Source: Pseudactinotalea terrae (GTDB lineage Bacteria; Actinomycetota; Actinomycetes; Actinomycetales; Beutenbergiaceae). Taken from it: 64,000 nt of DNA. The notes below the pieces were generated by a model. It was given only the letters and a program-made list of their open reading frames with translations, ran no database searches and had not been told where the DNA came from. Below, one piece after another: positions 26,122 to 35,199 of this stretch; the first letter of the stretch is position 1, and each line of letters begins with the position of its first letter. The DNA lies in contig NZ_WNXZ01000005.1 of the NCBI RefSeq assembly GCF_009733845.1, positions 1 to 64,000 on the forward strand, in the 5' to 3' direction. The translations under genes and the position numbers were made by a program.

Positions 26122-26583
26122 TCAGCCGGGCGGGTTCTCCGCGATCTTCTCCCCCACCCGCTCGAAACCGGCACCGATCGCGGCGAGCTCGGCGGGCGTG
26201 ACCACGTCCACGAGCCTCGCGCGCACCGACGCGACGTGCACGGCGGCGGCCGCGACCAGCGTCGCGTACCCCTCCTCGGTCAAGGCGCAGTCGATGCCGC
26301 GGCCGTCGTCGCACGCTGCCTGCCGGCGCACCAGCCCCTGCTTCTCCATCCGCGTCACCGTGTGGGTGATCCGCGAGCGCGAGTGCACGAGCCCTTCGGC
26401 GAGCAGCGACATCCGCAGGGTGCGGTCATCGCTCTCGGAGAGCCGGACGAGCACCTCGTACTCGTTCAACGAGAGCCCGGTTGCCGCCTCCAGATCGTGG
26501 TTGAGCGCGGCGAACAGGGCGCTGGAACCGGTGAGCAAGGAGCGCCACTGTCGTTGCTGCTCCAGGGTGAGCCAGTCGGTCAT
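26122..26583 (-). CDS. MarR-family transcriptional regulator
   Basis: 153 residues of winged-helix MarR fold: YEVLVRLSESDDRTLRMSLLAEGL (helices 2-4) and the wing/recognition region SRSRITHTVTRMEKQGLVRR. A near-ideal AAGGAGGT precedes the ATG. It is divergent from a YceI gene across 82 bp of unusually AT-rich DNA (cagtctaattgaatgttgtacta), the likely operator and promoter region for both. Such MarR/YceI pairs respond to organic or oxidative stress in relatives; here that is inference. Confidence 0.92.
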   Translation of the reverse strand: MTDWLTLEQQRQWRSLLTGSSALFAALNHDLEAATGLSLNEYEVLVRLSESDDRTLRMSLLAEGLVHSRSRITHTVTRMEKQGLVRRQAACDDGRGIDCALTEEGYATLVAAAAVHVASVRARLVDVVTPAELAAIGAGFERVGEKIAENPPG

Positions 26584-26665
26584 TGTTACCTCCTTGACAC
26601 CAGTCTAATTGAATGTTGTACTAGATGCGTTCCCACGACGTCTCCCACAGGAAGAAGTTTTCTCC

Positions 26666-27211
26666 ATGAGCATCCCCGCTGGCACCTACGACATCGACGC
26701 GAGCCACTCCGAGCTGGGCTTCACCGTCCGCCACACCGGCATCGCCAAGGTGCGTGGCCGCTTCACCGACGTGACCGGCTCGATCGTCGTCGCTGAGCCC
26801 TTCGCGAGCTCCAGCGTGAACGTGGAGATCGACTCCGCGTCGGTCAGCACCGGCAACGCGCAGCGCGACGGCCACCTGACCTCCCCCGACTTCTGGGACG
26901 CCGCGAGCAAGCCCACGTGGACCTTCACCTCGACCTCGGTCGAGGGTGAGGGCGAGGAGTTCACCATCAACGGCGACCTGACGATCAACGGTGTGACCAA
27001 GCCGGTCGCGCTCGCGGTCGAGTACAACGGTGCGGCCAACGGCCCCGACGGCGCGGGCCGCGTCGGCTTCTCGGCCACCACCGAGATCTCGCGCAAGGAC
27101 TTCGGGCTCACCTGGAACGTCGCGCTCGAGGGCGGCGGCCTCCTGGTCGGCGACAACGTCAAGATCTCGATCGAGATCGCCGGCGTCCGGCAGCCGGCCC
27201 GGGTCGCCTGA
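26666..27211 (+). CDS. YceI-family lipid-binding protein
   Basis: 181 residues of the YceI lipocalin-like fold, which binds polyprenyl chains. Signatures: TYDIDASHSELGFTVRHTG at the N-terminus, RDGHLTSPDFWDA near residue 70 and TITGDLTING-like repeats. No signal peptide, so cytoplasmic, unlike E. coli YceI. ATG at 26666. Faces the MarR gene and is followed by a strong terminator. Confidence 0.94.
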   Translation: MSIPAGTYDIDASHSELGFTVRHTGIAKVRGRFTDVTGSIVVAEPFASSSVNVEIDSASVSTGNAQRDGHLTSPDFWDAASKPTWTFTSTSVEGEGEEFTINGDLTINGVTKPVALAVEYNGAANGPDGAGRVGFSATTEISRKDFGLTWNVALEGGGLLVGDNVKISIEIAGVRQPARVA

Positions 27212-27231
27212 CCCCACGTCGCCTGAACCCG

Positions 27232-27272
27232 GTGCGGCAGCTCCCTTGTGGGGGCTGCCGCACTTGTCTTCT
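27232..27272 (+). terminator. Intrinsic terminator after the YceI gene
   Basis: A 14-base stem (gtgcggcagctccc with ggggg-ctgccgcac, one G-T pair), a TTGT loop and the trailing ttgtcttct make a textbook terminator for the plus strand, between the convergent YceI and glutaredoxin genes. Confidence 0.88.
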
Positions 27273-27282
27273 CCGGGTGGGA

Positions 27283-27519
27283 TCACCCGAGCGCGGCCCG
27301 GAGCTTGCCCGGGTCGATGCGCCAGTAGCCGATCTGCACGTTGTCGACGAGGACGACCGGGACGAGCTCCCCGTAGCGCGCCTGGAGCGTGGGATCGGTA
27401 TCGATGTCGATCTCCTCCCAGGCGACGCCGGCGGGATCGCACACCGAGCGCACCACGCGACGCGCCCCGTCGCAGAGGTGGCAGCCGGCACGGCCAAGGA
27501 GCTGGACTCGAGCAGCCAT
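27283..27519 (-). CDS. Glutaredoxin-like protein (DUF836)
   Basis: 78 residues with a thioredoxin-type fold and active site GCHLCDGA near residue 13, then VPVVLVDNVQIGYWRID with the expected cis-Pro. Small redox protein of the cytoplasm; partner unknown. ATG at 27519 lies six bases after TATGGT, so leaderless. Confidence 0.87.
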   Translation of the reverse strand: MAARVQLLGRAGCHLCDGARRVVRSVCDPAGVAWEEIDIDTDPTLQARYGELVPVVLVDNVQIGYWRIDPGKLRAALG

Positions 27520-27673
27520 GGAACGACCATACGTCAGGGATTGCGAGGCGATGGGGAGGGCAGCAGTGCACGGCGTGACGGGGCGGAGGTCGCCCGCGTG
27601 GCGAGCGTGACGAGCGCACAACGCAGCAGCGGGCGTCCCGGGCCGCCCGCGACGCCCCCGGCCCCTATGCGAA

Positions 27674-27697
27674 AGGCCGGACCCGAAGGTCCGGCCT
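27674..27697 (-). terminator. Intrinsic terminator with UUCG loop for the bS22 transcript
   Basis: Perfect ten-base stem aggccggacc/ggtccggcct. On the minus strand the loop reads TTCG and the stem is followed by TTTC, marking the end of the HTH-bS22 transcript. A second, nine-base perfect hairpin (27746-27766) lies directly after the bS22 stop codon without a T tract. Confidence 0.88.
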
Positions 27698-27769
27698 CTG
27701 GCGACTGCGCCGGCCTGAGCTCGGCGCGAAACCCCAGCGGGGGCACACGGGGGCGGAGCCCCCGTGCGT

Positions 27770-27868
27770 CTACTTCTTGTTGCGACGCTGGTGACGCGTC
27801 TTGCGGAGCAGCTTGCGGTGCTTCTTCTTCGCCATGCGCTTGCGGCGCTTCTTGATGACGGAACCCAT
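27770..27868 (-). CDS. Small ribosomal protein bS22 (AURKAIP1/COX24 domain)
   Basis: 32 residues, more than half Lys/Arg, beginning [20 protein letters not shown] and ending RNKK. This matches the actinobacterial AURKAIP1/COX24-domain protein found on the small ribosomal subunit of Mycobacterium smegmatis (bS22). Too short for most gene finders. It lies 83 bases after the HTH gene on the same strand, as in mycobacteria, and is followed by two hairpins. Confidence 0.95.
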   Translation of the reverse strand: MGSVIKKRRKRMAKKKHRKLLRKTRHQRRNKK

Positions 27869-27951
27869 GGGGACCTCACTGACTTAGATGATCGAGGACG
27901 GCGGACACAGACGAGCAGTCCGCCCACCAGCGGTCCAGTCTAGCGGTCCGT

Positions 27952-28161
27952 TCAGCGCGCTTCTGCCGCGGTGTCAGACAGCGGCAGCCCTTCGGACAGC
28001 ATCTCCTGGACCGCGGCTTCCGGCACCCGGAACGACTTGCCCACGCGGATCGCCGGCAGATCCCCTGCGTGCACCATCCGATACACCGTCATGCGTGAGA
28101 CCCGGGCGAGCTGGGCGACCTCGGCGACGGTGAGGAAACGCGGAGCACTCGGCTGCGCCAT
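27952..28161 (-). CDS. Excisionase-type helix-turn-helix protein
   Basis: 69 residues: a MerR/excisionase-like HTH with LTVAEVAQLARVSRMTVYR and the wing AIRVGKSFRVPEAAV. The small size and position directly before the bS22 gene match the Rv0500A-like proteins that follow proC in mycobacteria. It is chromosomal and not evidence of a phage. Target DNA unknown. ATG at 28161. Confidence 0.9.
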   Translation of the reverse strand: MAQPSAPRFLTVAEVAQLARVSRMTVYRMVHAGDLPAIRVGKSFRVPEAAVQEMLSEGLPLSDTAAEAR

Positions 28162-28304
28162 GCGTCCACTCCCTCTCCAGCACGAGCTCTCGTGCCAGTT
28201 TCTCTGTCCCCGACGTGAGCAGAACTCTAGGGCCTGCAACCGACAAACGGGAACCTTACGGCGTCCGTTCGACCACGTCACGGCCACCTCGCCTGGTCCC
28301 GAGC

Positions 28305-29483
28305 CTACCGGATCTGCGGGTCGAGACCATGTTCGGGGTAGACGGATCGACGGGTCGCGAGGATCGCCCGGTCGACCGGGTCCTCGGGGTCGTATCCCTG
28401 CTCCCAGGGCCGGAACGTCCCGGGCTTTCCCTCGGTCATCGTGTCGGGACCGTCGAGACCGAGCAGGTGGCGCACCTCGTCGCGCCAGGCCTGCGGCGTC
28501 GGGGTCTGGGGGTCGATCGGGTGTCCCGCGACGACGGCGATCAGATGGGTCCAGGCCCGCGGCACCGTGCTGACGAGGTCGTAGCCGCCGCCTCCGGTCG
28601 CGACCCAGCGACCCTCGGCGTAGGTGTCGGCGACCTCGGCGACCATGAGCGCGGCGGCGCGCTGGGCGTCGATCGAGATGTCGAGGTCGGTGATCGGGTC
28701 GCGGGGGTGGGCGTCGGCACCGTGCTGGCTCACGACCATCTGCGGCTGCCACTCGTGCGCGAGCGGCTCCACGACCGCCTCGATCGCTCGTAGCCACGCG
28801 GCGTCGGAGGTGCGCGGCGGCAGAGCCACGTTCACGGCCCAGCCACGCGCCTGCGGACCGCCGATGTCCTGCGGGAAGCCCGTGCCGGGGAACAGGCTCT
28901 GCCCGCTCTGATGGATCGAGACCGTGAGCACGCGAGGGTCGTCCCAGAAGGCGCGCTCCACGCCGTCGCCGTGATGGGCATCGATGTCCACGTAGAGGAT
29001 CCGCTCGGCGCCCTCGGCGAGAGCGGCGGCGATTCCCACGGCGACGTCGTTGTAGACGCAGAAGCCGGACGCCGCCCGCGCCATCGCATGATGCATCCCG
29101 CCCGCGGGGTTCACCGCCCGCCGCGTGTCGCCACGCCAGACAGCGCGGCTGGCGGCGACGGTGCCGCCCACGATCCGCGCGCTGGCCTCGTGCATGTGGC
29201 TGAACACCGGGTTGTCGGTGCCGCCCAGCCCGAACGGGTGGGGCGGCTCGCCGGCATCCTCGGCGCGCACGCGATCGATGTAGTCCTGGTCGTGGACCAG
29301 GCGCAGCACCTCGTCCTCGACCGGCTCGGGTGCGACCACGTCCAGCTGGTCGAGGAGCCCGAACGCGGTGACCAGCTCGATCGTCAGCCGCAGCCGCAGC
29401 GGCGACATCGGGTGCCCGGGACCGAAGTCGTAGCCGAGAAGCTCGGGGGTCCACAGCAAGGTGGCGCGCTCGTTCTGCGGCAT
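28305..29483 (-). CDS. acuC: AcuC-like class I histone-deacetylase-family protein
   Basis: 392-residue zinc/iron amidohydrolase of the arginase/deacetylase fold. Visible: GGMHHAMARAASGFCVYNDVA with the active-site His pair, YVDIDAHHGDGVE with the metal Asp/His, and the later Asp in QHGADAHPRDP. AcuC deacetylates acetyl-CoA synthetase in Bacillus; a similar protein-deacetylating role is inferred. ATG six bases after TAGCGT. Divergent from trkH. Confidence 0.92.
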   Translation of the reverse strand: MPQNERATLLWTPELLGYDFGPGHPMSPLRLRLTIELVTAFGLLDQLDVVAPEPVEDEVLRLVHDQDYIDRVRAEDAGEPPHPFGLGGTDNPVFSHMHEASARIVGGTVAASRAVWRGDTRRAVNPAGGMHHAMARAASGFCVYNDVAVGIAAALAEGAERILYVDIDAHHGDGVERAFWDDPRVLTVSIHQSGQSLFPGTGFPQDIGGPQARGWAVNVALPPRTSDAAWLRAIEAVVEPLAHEWQPQMVVSQHGADAHPRDPITDLDISIDAQRAAALMVAEVADTYAEGRWVATGGGGYDLVSTVPRAWTHLIAVVAGHPIDPQTPTPQAWRDEVRHLLGLDGPDTMTEGKPGTFRPWEQGYDPEDPVDRAILATRRSVYPEHGLDPQIR

Positions 29484-29573
29484 GCGTGCACGCTATCGCT
29501 CCGGCCACCCGCCGCGAGGTGGCACAGTAATGCCCGTCGCCCTGGCAGTCGGGGCCGGAGAGAGGGGACACGG

Positions 29574-30950
29574 GTGGCGCGTGAGCTGCCAGCATTCGTG
29601 TCCGCTTTACGCGACTCGATCGACGGCGTCGCCCGCCGCTCCCCCGCCAGGCTGACGCTGCTGGTCTTCGCGGGGGTCGTCGCGATCGAGACGGCCCTGC
29701 TCTCGTTGCCGATCGCGACCGCCTCGGGTGAGCGCGCGCCGTTCGTCGACGCACTGTTCATGGCGACATCGGCCGTGTGCGTCACCGGACTGACCACCGT
29801 CGACGTGGCCTCCTACTGGTCCGACTTCGGCCATGTGGTGATCATGTTCGGGATGATGGTCGGTGGCCTCGGCGTCATGACGCTGGCCTCGATCCTCGGG
29901 CTCGCCGTGTCGCGTCGGATGGGTCTGACCACCAAGCTCCTCGCCGCCGCGGAGACCAAGCTGACGAGGCTCGGCGAGGTCGGCTCGCTGGTCCGCGCGG
30001 TCATCGGCGCCAGCCTGACCTTGACGTTCGGGCTCGCGCTCGTGCTGGTGCCGCGGTTCCTGGCCGAGGGCATGCCGCTGGGCGAGGCTCTGTGGCAGGG
30101 CTGGTTCCTGTCGGTGTCCGTGTTCAACAACGCCGGGATCATGATCCTGCCGGGCGGCCTGTCACCGTTCGTCTCGGACTGGTGGATGTGCATGCCGATC
30201 ATCGTCGGGACGTTCGTGGGTGCCGTGGGGTTCCCCGTGATCCTCTCGGTGGCCTCGAACTGGCGGAACCCCCGGCGGTGGTCGCTGCACGCGAAGCTGA
30301 CGATCACCACCAGCCTCGGCCTGTGGGTGCTCGGCGTGCTGCTGATCGGCACCTTCGAGTGGACGAACCCGGACACCTTCGGCGGGCTGCCGGTGCACGG
30401 TCGCCTGCTCGCAGCCCTGGTGGCGGGGATGACGCCGCGCTCCTCCGGCTTCTCCACCGTGGACATCAACGACATGAGCGAGGCCACCTGGTTCATGCAG
30501 GACGCGCTGATGTTCATCGGCGGCGGCTCCGCCTCGACCGGCGGCGGCATCAAGGTGACCACGTTCGCCGTCATGCTGCTCGCGATCGTGGCCGAGGCGC
30601 GAGGCGACCGCGACCTCGAGGCGTGGGGCCGTCGCGTCGACGCCGGGGTGGTGCGGCTCGCGATCGCGGTCGCGTTCATCGGTGCCACGTTCGTGGGTCT
30701 CGCGGCCCTCGCGCTGCTCGTGCTCACCGACCTCCACCTCGACGTGATCCTGTTCGAGGTGATCTCGGCGTTCGCCACCTGCGGGTTGAGCACCGGGATC
30801 ACCCCCCATCTGCCGAACGGCGGCAAGTACGTGCTGATCGCGCTGATGTTCGCGGGACGCACGGGGACAATGACACTCGCGGCCGCGCTCGCGCTGCGCA
30901 ACCGGCGCCGCGTGATCCGACTGCCTGAGGAAAGGCCGATCATTGGCTGA
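29574..30950 (+). CDS. Potassium channel/transporter subunit TrkH/KtrB
   Basis: 458-residue K+ translocating subunit with four pore repeats: SAVCVTGLTTVD (~60), SVFNNAGIMI (~185), MTPRSSGFSTVD (~300) and FATCGLSTGITP (~400). The Gly in each filter loop is present. GTG at 29574 follows AGGGG; longer upstream frame is antisense to acuC. The stop overlaps the start of the TrkA-type gene by eight bases, so the two subunits are co-translated. Confidence 0.95.
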   Translation: MARELPAFVSALRDSIDGVARRSPARLTLLVFAGVVAIETALLSLPIATASGERAPFVDALFMATSAVCVTGLTTVDVASYWSDFGHVVIMFGMMVGGLGVMTLASILGLAVSRRMGLTTKLLAAAETKLTRLGEVGSLVRAVIGASLTLTFGLALVLVPRFLAEGMPLGEALWQGWFLSVSVFNNAGIMILPGGLSPFVSDWWMCMPIIVGTFVGAVGFPVILSVASNWRNPRRWSLHAKLTITTSLGLWVLGVLLIGTFEWTNPDTFGGLPVHGRLLAALVAGMTPRSSGFSTVDINDMSEATWFMQDALMFIGGGSASTGGGIKVTTFAVMLLAIVAEARGDRDLEAWGRRVDAGVVRLAIAVAFIGATFVGLAALALLVLTDLHLDVILFEVISAFATCGLSTGITPHLPNGGKYVLIALMFAGRTGTMTLAAALALRNRRRVIRLPEERPIIG

Positions 30951-31641
30951 CGACCGCCCCCGCGGCATCTCCCCGAAGGGCCCCGAGCCGGGCGCCGACG
31001 CCGGCGTGCTCGTGATCGGGCTCGGCCGCTTCGGTTCTGCGATCGCGCTCACGCTCGACAAGCTCGGCCGCGACGTGCTCGGCGTCGAGAAGGACGCCGA
31101 GCTGATCCAGCAGTGGTCGGACCGGCTGCCGCTCGTCGAGGCCGACGCCTCCAACCCCGAGGCGCTCACCCAGCTCGGTGCGAAGGACTTCCCGATCGCC
31201 GTCGTGGGCGTGGGAACCTCGATCGAGGCGAGCGTGCTGATCACCGGCAACCTCGTCGACCTCGGCACGCCGCTGATCTGGGCGAAGGCGATCTCCGCCG
31301 AGCACGGCCGGATCCTGCAGCGCATCGGAGCCCACCACGTGGTCTATCCCGAGTGGGATGCCGGTACCCGGGTGGCACACCTGGTCTCGGGCCGGATGCT
31401 CGACTTCATCGAGCTGGAGGATGGCTTCACGATCGTCAAGATGCGGCCGCCGAAGGAGACCTGGGGCTTCACGGTCGGCGACCTGCACCTGCGGTCGCGC
31501 TACGGCATCATGGTCGTGGGCGTGAAGGCGCCGGGGAAGCCCTTCGAGTACGCCACGCAGGAGACGCGCATCGACGCCGAGGACACCCTGATCCTCTCGG
31601 GCGACACCGCGCTGCTGGAGAAGTTCGCGAGCCGGCCCTAG
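30943..31641 (+). CDS. TrkA/KtrA-type potassium-uptake regulatory subunit
   Basis: 232 residues: an N-terminal RCK domain with LVIGLGRFGSAIALTL and the acidic GVEKDAE at the end of beta-2, then a C-terminal TrkA_C domain (from about residue 150). Cytoplasmic ring that gates TrkH with NAD(H) or ATP/ADP; some relatives bind c-di-AMP through the C-terminal domain, which is relevant because disA lies 6 kb away. TTG start inside the end of trkH. Confidence 0.95.
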   Translation: MADDRPRGISPKGPEPGADAGVLVIGLGRFGSAIALTLDKLGRDVLGVEKDAELIQQWSDRLPLVEADASNPEALTQLGAKDFPIAVVGVGTSIEASVLITGNLVDLGTPLIWAKAISAEHGRILQRIGAHHVVYPEWDAGTRVAHLVSGRMLDFIELEDGFTIVKMRPPKETWGFTVGDLHLRSRYGIMVVGVKAPGKPFEYATQETRIDAEDTLILSGDTALLEKFASRP

Positions 31642-31643
31642 CC

Positions 31644-32450
31644 TCAGGACCGGCCGAGTTCGGCTGCCCGTTCCCACGCCTTCTGAGCAGCGGCGCCGAC
31701 GGCGTCCCTCACCTTGCGCTCGTCGAGCTCGGTGATCGCGGCGAGGGTCGTTCCCCCGGGCGAGGTCACGCGCTCGCGGAGCACCGCCGGGTCGTCGTCG
31801 GAGGCGAGCGCGAGCTCGGCGGCGCCGGCCACCGTGTGACGGGCGAGCGTGAGCGCGAGGTCGGGGTCGAGACCGCCGGCCACACCGGCGTCGCGCATCG
31901 CCTCGAGCAGGTAGAACACGTAGGCGGGCCCAGAACCGGAGATGGCCGTCACCACGTCCTGCTGGTCCTCCGGGACCTGCACGGTCTCCCCGGTCCCGGC
32001 GAGCAGCTCGGCCACCACGTCGAGATCGCTCTGCTGCGCCGCACCACCGGCGCTGAGAGCGGCGATGCCGCGGCCGATCGTGGCGGGGGTGTTCGGCATC
32101 ACCCGGACCACCCGGGTGCCGGCGGGCAGGCGCTCGGCGAGGTACGCCGTCGTGATCCCCGCGGCCACGCTGACCACCAGGCCGCCCTCGGGCATGGCAT
32201 GCGCGAGGTCGGCGCAGACATCGGCCACATCCTTCGGCTTGACCGCGAGCACCACCACCTCGCTGCCGCGGGCCGCCTCGGCGTTGCTGCCCGCCCAGCG
32301 CACCCCGTGCCGCTGCGCGACCCTACGACCGTGTTCCTCACGGCCGTCGGTGATCGTGACGCGCTCGGCGCCCACCGCGCTCACCAGCGAGCCGAGCACC
32401 GCCTCACCCATCACGCCTGCGCCCACCAGGGCGACGCTGTGCTCGGTCAT
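31644..32450 (-). CDS. proC: Pyrroline-5-carboxylate reductase
   Basis: 268 residues. N-terminal NAD(P) motif LVGAGVMGEAVLG, central VRVMPNTPATIG, and the C-terminal family signature around ISGSGPAYVFYLLEAM and VTSPGGTT. Last step of proline synthesis. ATG at 32450 with GGAGGTTCCG just before it; 13 bases downstream of a membrane-anchored hypothetical gene. In mycobacteria proC directly precedes the HTH-bS22 pair; here acuC and the Trk genes lie between. Confidence 0.96.
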   Translation of the reverse strand: MTEHSVALVGAGVMGEAVLGSLVSAVGAERVTITDGREEHGRRVAQRHGVRWAGSNAEAARGSEVVVLAVKPKDVADVCADLAHAMPEGGLVVSVAAGITTAYLAERLPAGTRVVRVMPNTPATIGRGIAALSAGGAAQQSDLDVVAELLAGTGETVQVPEDQQDVVTAISGSGPAYVFYLLEAMRDAGVAGGLDPDLALTLARHTVAGAAELALASDDDPAVLRERVTSPGGTTLAAITELDERKVRDAVGAAAQKAWERAAELGRS

Positions 32451-32463
32451 CGGAACCTCCAGG

Positions 32464-33129
32464 TCAGAGCGGGAACGCGTCGTAGAAGGTGCTCGTGGTC
32501 CCGATCGGCCCCTCGGCCACGAGCACCACGGTGGCATTGGTCCACACGGTGCGCTCCACGCCGTCGACCTCGAACGTCGTGAACGTCCCCACCGGGGCAC
32601 CCGCCACGAGCACCTCGCCCTGGTCCGTCGCCGTCGCCTCGCCCACGAGACCGGCAGCGGCTGCGGTCGCCTCCTCGGCCTCGGGCCACTGACCGACCTG
32701 GAGCACGACGGCGGTGTCCCTGCCCGAGTACGTCAGCTGCCATCCCTCGAGCGCACTGAGCTCGGTCATCATCGCGGACTCGACCTGGTCGCTGACCGAC
32801 CAGCCGATCACGGCATCGGGCAGGGCCGCCAGCAGCGCCGTCGACGTGTCGCGCTCGATCGCCGGTTCGGCGGGGGTCGGCGGCGGCACCGTGACCGTGG
32901 TCGTCTCGATCGTGAGCGGCTCCATCTGGCCGCCGAGGCGCTGGGTCAGCAGCAGTGCGAGGGCCACGACCACCAGCACCGCGACGACCGAGCCGATGAG
33001 GATCAGCTGCCGGCGGTTGCGGTTCGAGGCGGGCTCGCCACCGGCGGCGCGCTTCGATCGGCGAGACGCGGTCGTCTCGCCACCCTGCGCGACCGGGTCG
33101 ATGGCTTCGGGCGTCGACGGGTCAGTCAC
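32464..33129 (-). CDS. Membrane-anchored hypothetical protein
   Basis: 221 residues: basic cytoplasmic N-terminus (ASRRSKRAAGG), one membrane helix (LILIGSVVAVLVVVALALLL, ~42-61) and an extracytoplasmic domain with no recognised family (ALEGWQLTYSGRD, WPEAEEATAAAAG). GTG at 33129 six bases after TACCCT. It lies just upstream of proC on the same strand and is divergent, at 44 bases, from the M3 peptidase gene. Confidence 0.75.
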   Translation of the reverse strand: MTDPSTPEAIDPVAQGGETTASRRSKRAAGGEPASNRNRRQLILIGSVVAVLVVVALALLLTQRLGGQMEPLTIETTTVTVPPPTPAEPAIERDTSTALLAALPDAVIGWSVSDQVESAMMTELSALEGWQLTYSGRDTAVVLQVGQWPEAEEATAAAAGLVGEATATDQGEVLVAGAPVGTFTTFEVDGVERTVWTNATVVLVAEGPIGTTSTFYDAFPL

Positions 33130-33173
33130 CCGGACAGGGTAGTGGGAGCGGGTCGGCGTCATAGGCTGCGCCC

Positions 33174-35117
33174 GTGACCGATGCATCTGGCGGACCCGCC
33201 CCGCTCACCCTGCCCACCCCCGACCAGACCGCCGACTGGCTCGCCGAGCGCACCGCTGCCCTGCTCGCGCAGGCCCGCGAGATCATCGCTGCGTTGAAGA
33301 CCGACCGGCCCACCGACCCGGCCGAGGCCGTGGCGCGGTGGAACGAGCTCGAGCTCACGCTCAGCAACCTCGCTGCCCCCGCGCACACGCTCTCCGAGCT
33401 GCACCCGAACGAGGACGCGCGATCCCGGGGCGACGACGCCGTGCAGGAGGTCGAGCGCCTCCGCACCGAGCTGTCCCTCGACCGCGACCTGTTCGAAGTG
33501 TTCGCCGCGCTCGACCCGGCCGTGCTCGCCGGCACCGATCCGCTCGCCGCCCGGCTGCTGACCCGGGTGCTGCGCGACTTCCGCCGCTCGGGCGTCGACG
33601 GCGATGACGCCACCCGCGCACGGGTCACCGAGATCTCCGAGCGGATGGTCCAGCTCAGCCAGGAGTTCGGCAAGAACATCCGCGACGACGTCCGCTCGAT
33701 CCGCGTGACCCCGGACCGGCTCGCCGGGCTGCCGCAGGACTGGATCGACGCGCACCTCGCGGGTGACGACGGGCTCGTCGAGGTGACCACCGACTACCCC
33801 GACTACGTGCCCTTCATGATGTTCGCCGACGACGCCGAGTGCCGCCGTCGGCTCTCGATCGCCTACCTGAGCCGCGCCTGGCCCGACAACGAGGCCTTGC
33901 TGCAGGAGCTGCTGGGCCTGCGCCGCGAGTTCGCGGCGCTCGTGGGGTACGCCAGCTGGCCCGACTACGACACGGAAGTGAAGATGATCGGCTCGGGCTC
34001 CGCCGTCGCCGAGTTCATCGATCGGATCGCCGAGGCGTCCCTGGAGAGCGGCGAGCGCGATGTCGCGGTGCTGCTCGAGCGGCTGCAGCAGGACCGGCCC
34101 GACGCCGAGATCATCGACCGCGCCGACGCCGCGTACTACACCGAGAAGATCCGCAAGGAGCGCTTCGACGTCGACGCCCAGGAGGTGCGCCGCTACTTCG
34201 ACTTCACGCGCGTGCGTGACGGGCTGCTCGAGGTCACCGGGCGGCTGCTCGGCCTGGAGTACCGGCCGGCGCCGGACGCGGTGCGCTGGCACGAGGACGT
34301 CGACTCCTACGACGTGCACCTGACCGAGAACGGCCAGCGCATCGGGCGCATCTATCTCGACCTGCACCCGCGCGAGGGCAAGTACAAGCACGCGGCGCAG
34401 TTCGACCTGCAGCCCGGCATCGCGGGGCGTCAGCTCGCCGAGGGCGTGCTGGGGTGCAACGTGGGCAAGGGCCTGATCGAGCACGACGACGTCGTGACCC
34501 TGTTCCACGAGTTCGGTCACCTCGTGCACCACGTGCTCGCGGGGCGCGGCCGGTACGTGCGGTTCTCGGGCGTGGCGACCGAGTGGGACTTCGTGGAGGC
34601 CCCCAGCCAGCTGCTCGAGGAGTGGGCCTGGGACGCGGACGTGCTGCGCTCGTTCGCGCTCGACGCCGACGGCGAGCCGATCCCGGCCGAGCTGGTGGCG
34701 CGGATGCGGACCGCCGACGACTTCGGGAAGGGCTCCGACGCCCGCACCCAGATGTTTTACGCCGCGCTCTCCTACTACCTGCACGCCGAGCAGACGGCCG
34801 ACATCACCGCGCGCACCAAGGAGCTGCAGGAGGCGTACTCGCTGTTCCCGTTCATCGACGGCACCCACATGGCCGCCTCGTTCGGGCACCTCGACGGCTA
34901 CTCCTCGGGCTACTACACCTACATGTGGTCGCTCGTGATCGCCAAGGACATGTTCTCGGCGTTCGACCGGGAGAACATGTTCGACCCCGAGGTGGCCCAC
35001 CGCTACCGCGACCGCGTGCTCGCCCCGGGCGGGCAGAAGGATGCCGCCGAGCTCGTCGAGGACTTCCTCGGCCGCCCCTACTCGGTCGACGCCTTCGCCG
35101 CCTGGCTCGCCGAGTAG
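33174..35117 (+). CDS. M3-family zinc metallopeptidase (oligopeptidase-like)
   Basis: 647 residues, mostly helical, with the zinc motif LFHEFGHLVHHVL near residue 445 (HExxH) and the third ligand Glu in FVEAPSQLLEEW about 25 residues on. Thimet oligopeptidase/Dcp-type enzymes trim short peptides in the cytoplasm; no signal peptide here. GTG six bases after TAGGCT. Length is normal. Single-gene transcription unit. Confidence 0.94.
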   Translation: MTDASGGPAPLTLPTPDQTADWLAERTAALLAQAREIIAALKTDRPTDPAEAVARWNELELTLSNLAAPAHTLSELHPNEDARSRGDDAVQEVERLRTELSLDRDLFEVFAALDPAVLAGTDPLAARLLTRVLRDFRRSGVDGDDATRARVTEISERMVQLSQEFGKNIRDDVRSIRVTPDRLAGLPQDWIDAHLAGDDGLVEVTTDYPDYVPFMMFADDAECRRRLSIAYLSRAWPDNEALLQELLGLRREFAALVGYASWPDYDTEVKMIGSGSAVAEFIDRIAEASLESGERDVAVLLERLQQDRPDAEIIDRADAAYYTEKIRKERFDVDAQEVRRYFDFTRVRDGLLEVTGRLLGLEYRPAPDAVRWHEDVDSYDVHLTENGQRIGRIYLDLHPREGKYKHAAQFDLQPGIAGRQLAEGVLGCNVGKGLIEHDDVVTLFHEFGHLVHHVLAGRGRYVRFSGVATEWDFVEAPSQLLEEWAWDADVLRSFALDADGEPIPAELVARMRTADDFGKGSDARTQMFYAALSYYLHAEQTADITARTKELQEAYSLFPFIDGTHMAASFGHLDGYSSGYYTYMWSLVIAKDMFSAFDRENMFDPEVAHRYRDRVLAPGGQKDAAELVEDFLGRPYSVDAFAAWLAE

Positions 35118-35199
35118 CTCCCCGGCCCGCTACCCACGCCACCCGCGAGAGGCGCAAGCCTGTGGTGAGCGTGTCGGGGGTGGCGGGTAGGTTCACGGG

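Noticed and set aside
27952-28161. Excisionase-like HTH gene as a sign of a prophage or integrative element
   Set aside because: It belongs to a chromosomal actinobacterial HTH family next to bS22; no integrase or att site is seen.
35118-35199. Hairpin between the M3 peptidase gene and radA as a terminator or riboswitch
   Set aside because: The arms (ctacccacgccaccc and gggtggcgggtag) pair with a bulge and include the radA -10 box; there is no T tract and no known aptamer pattern, so no separate call was made.
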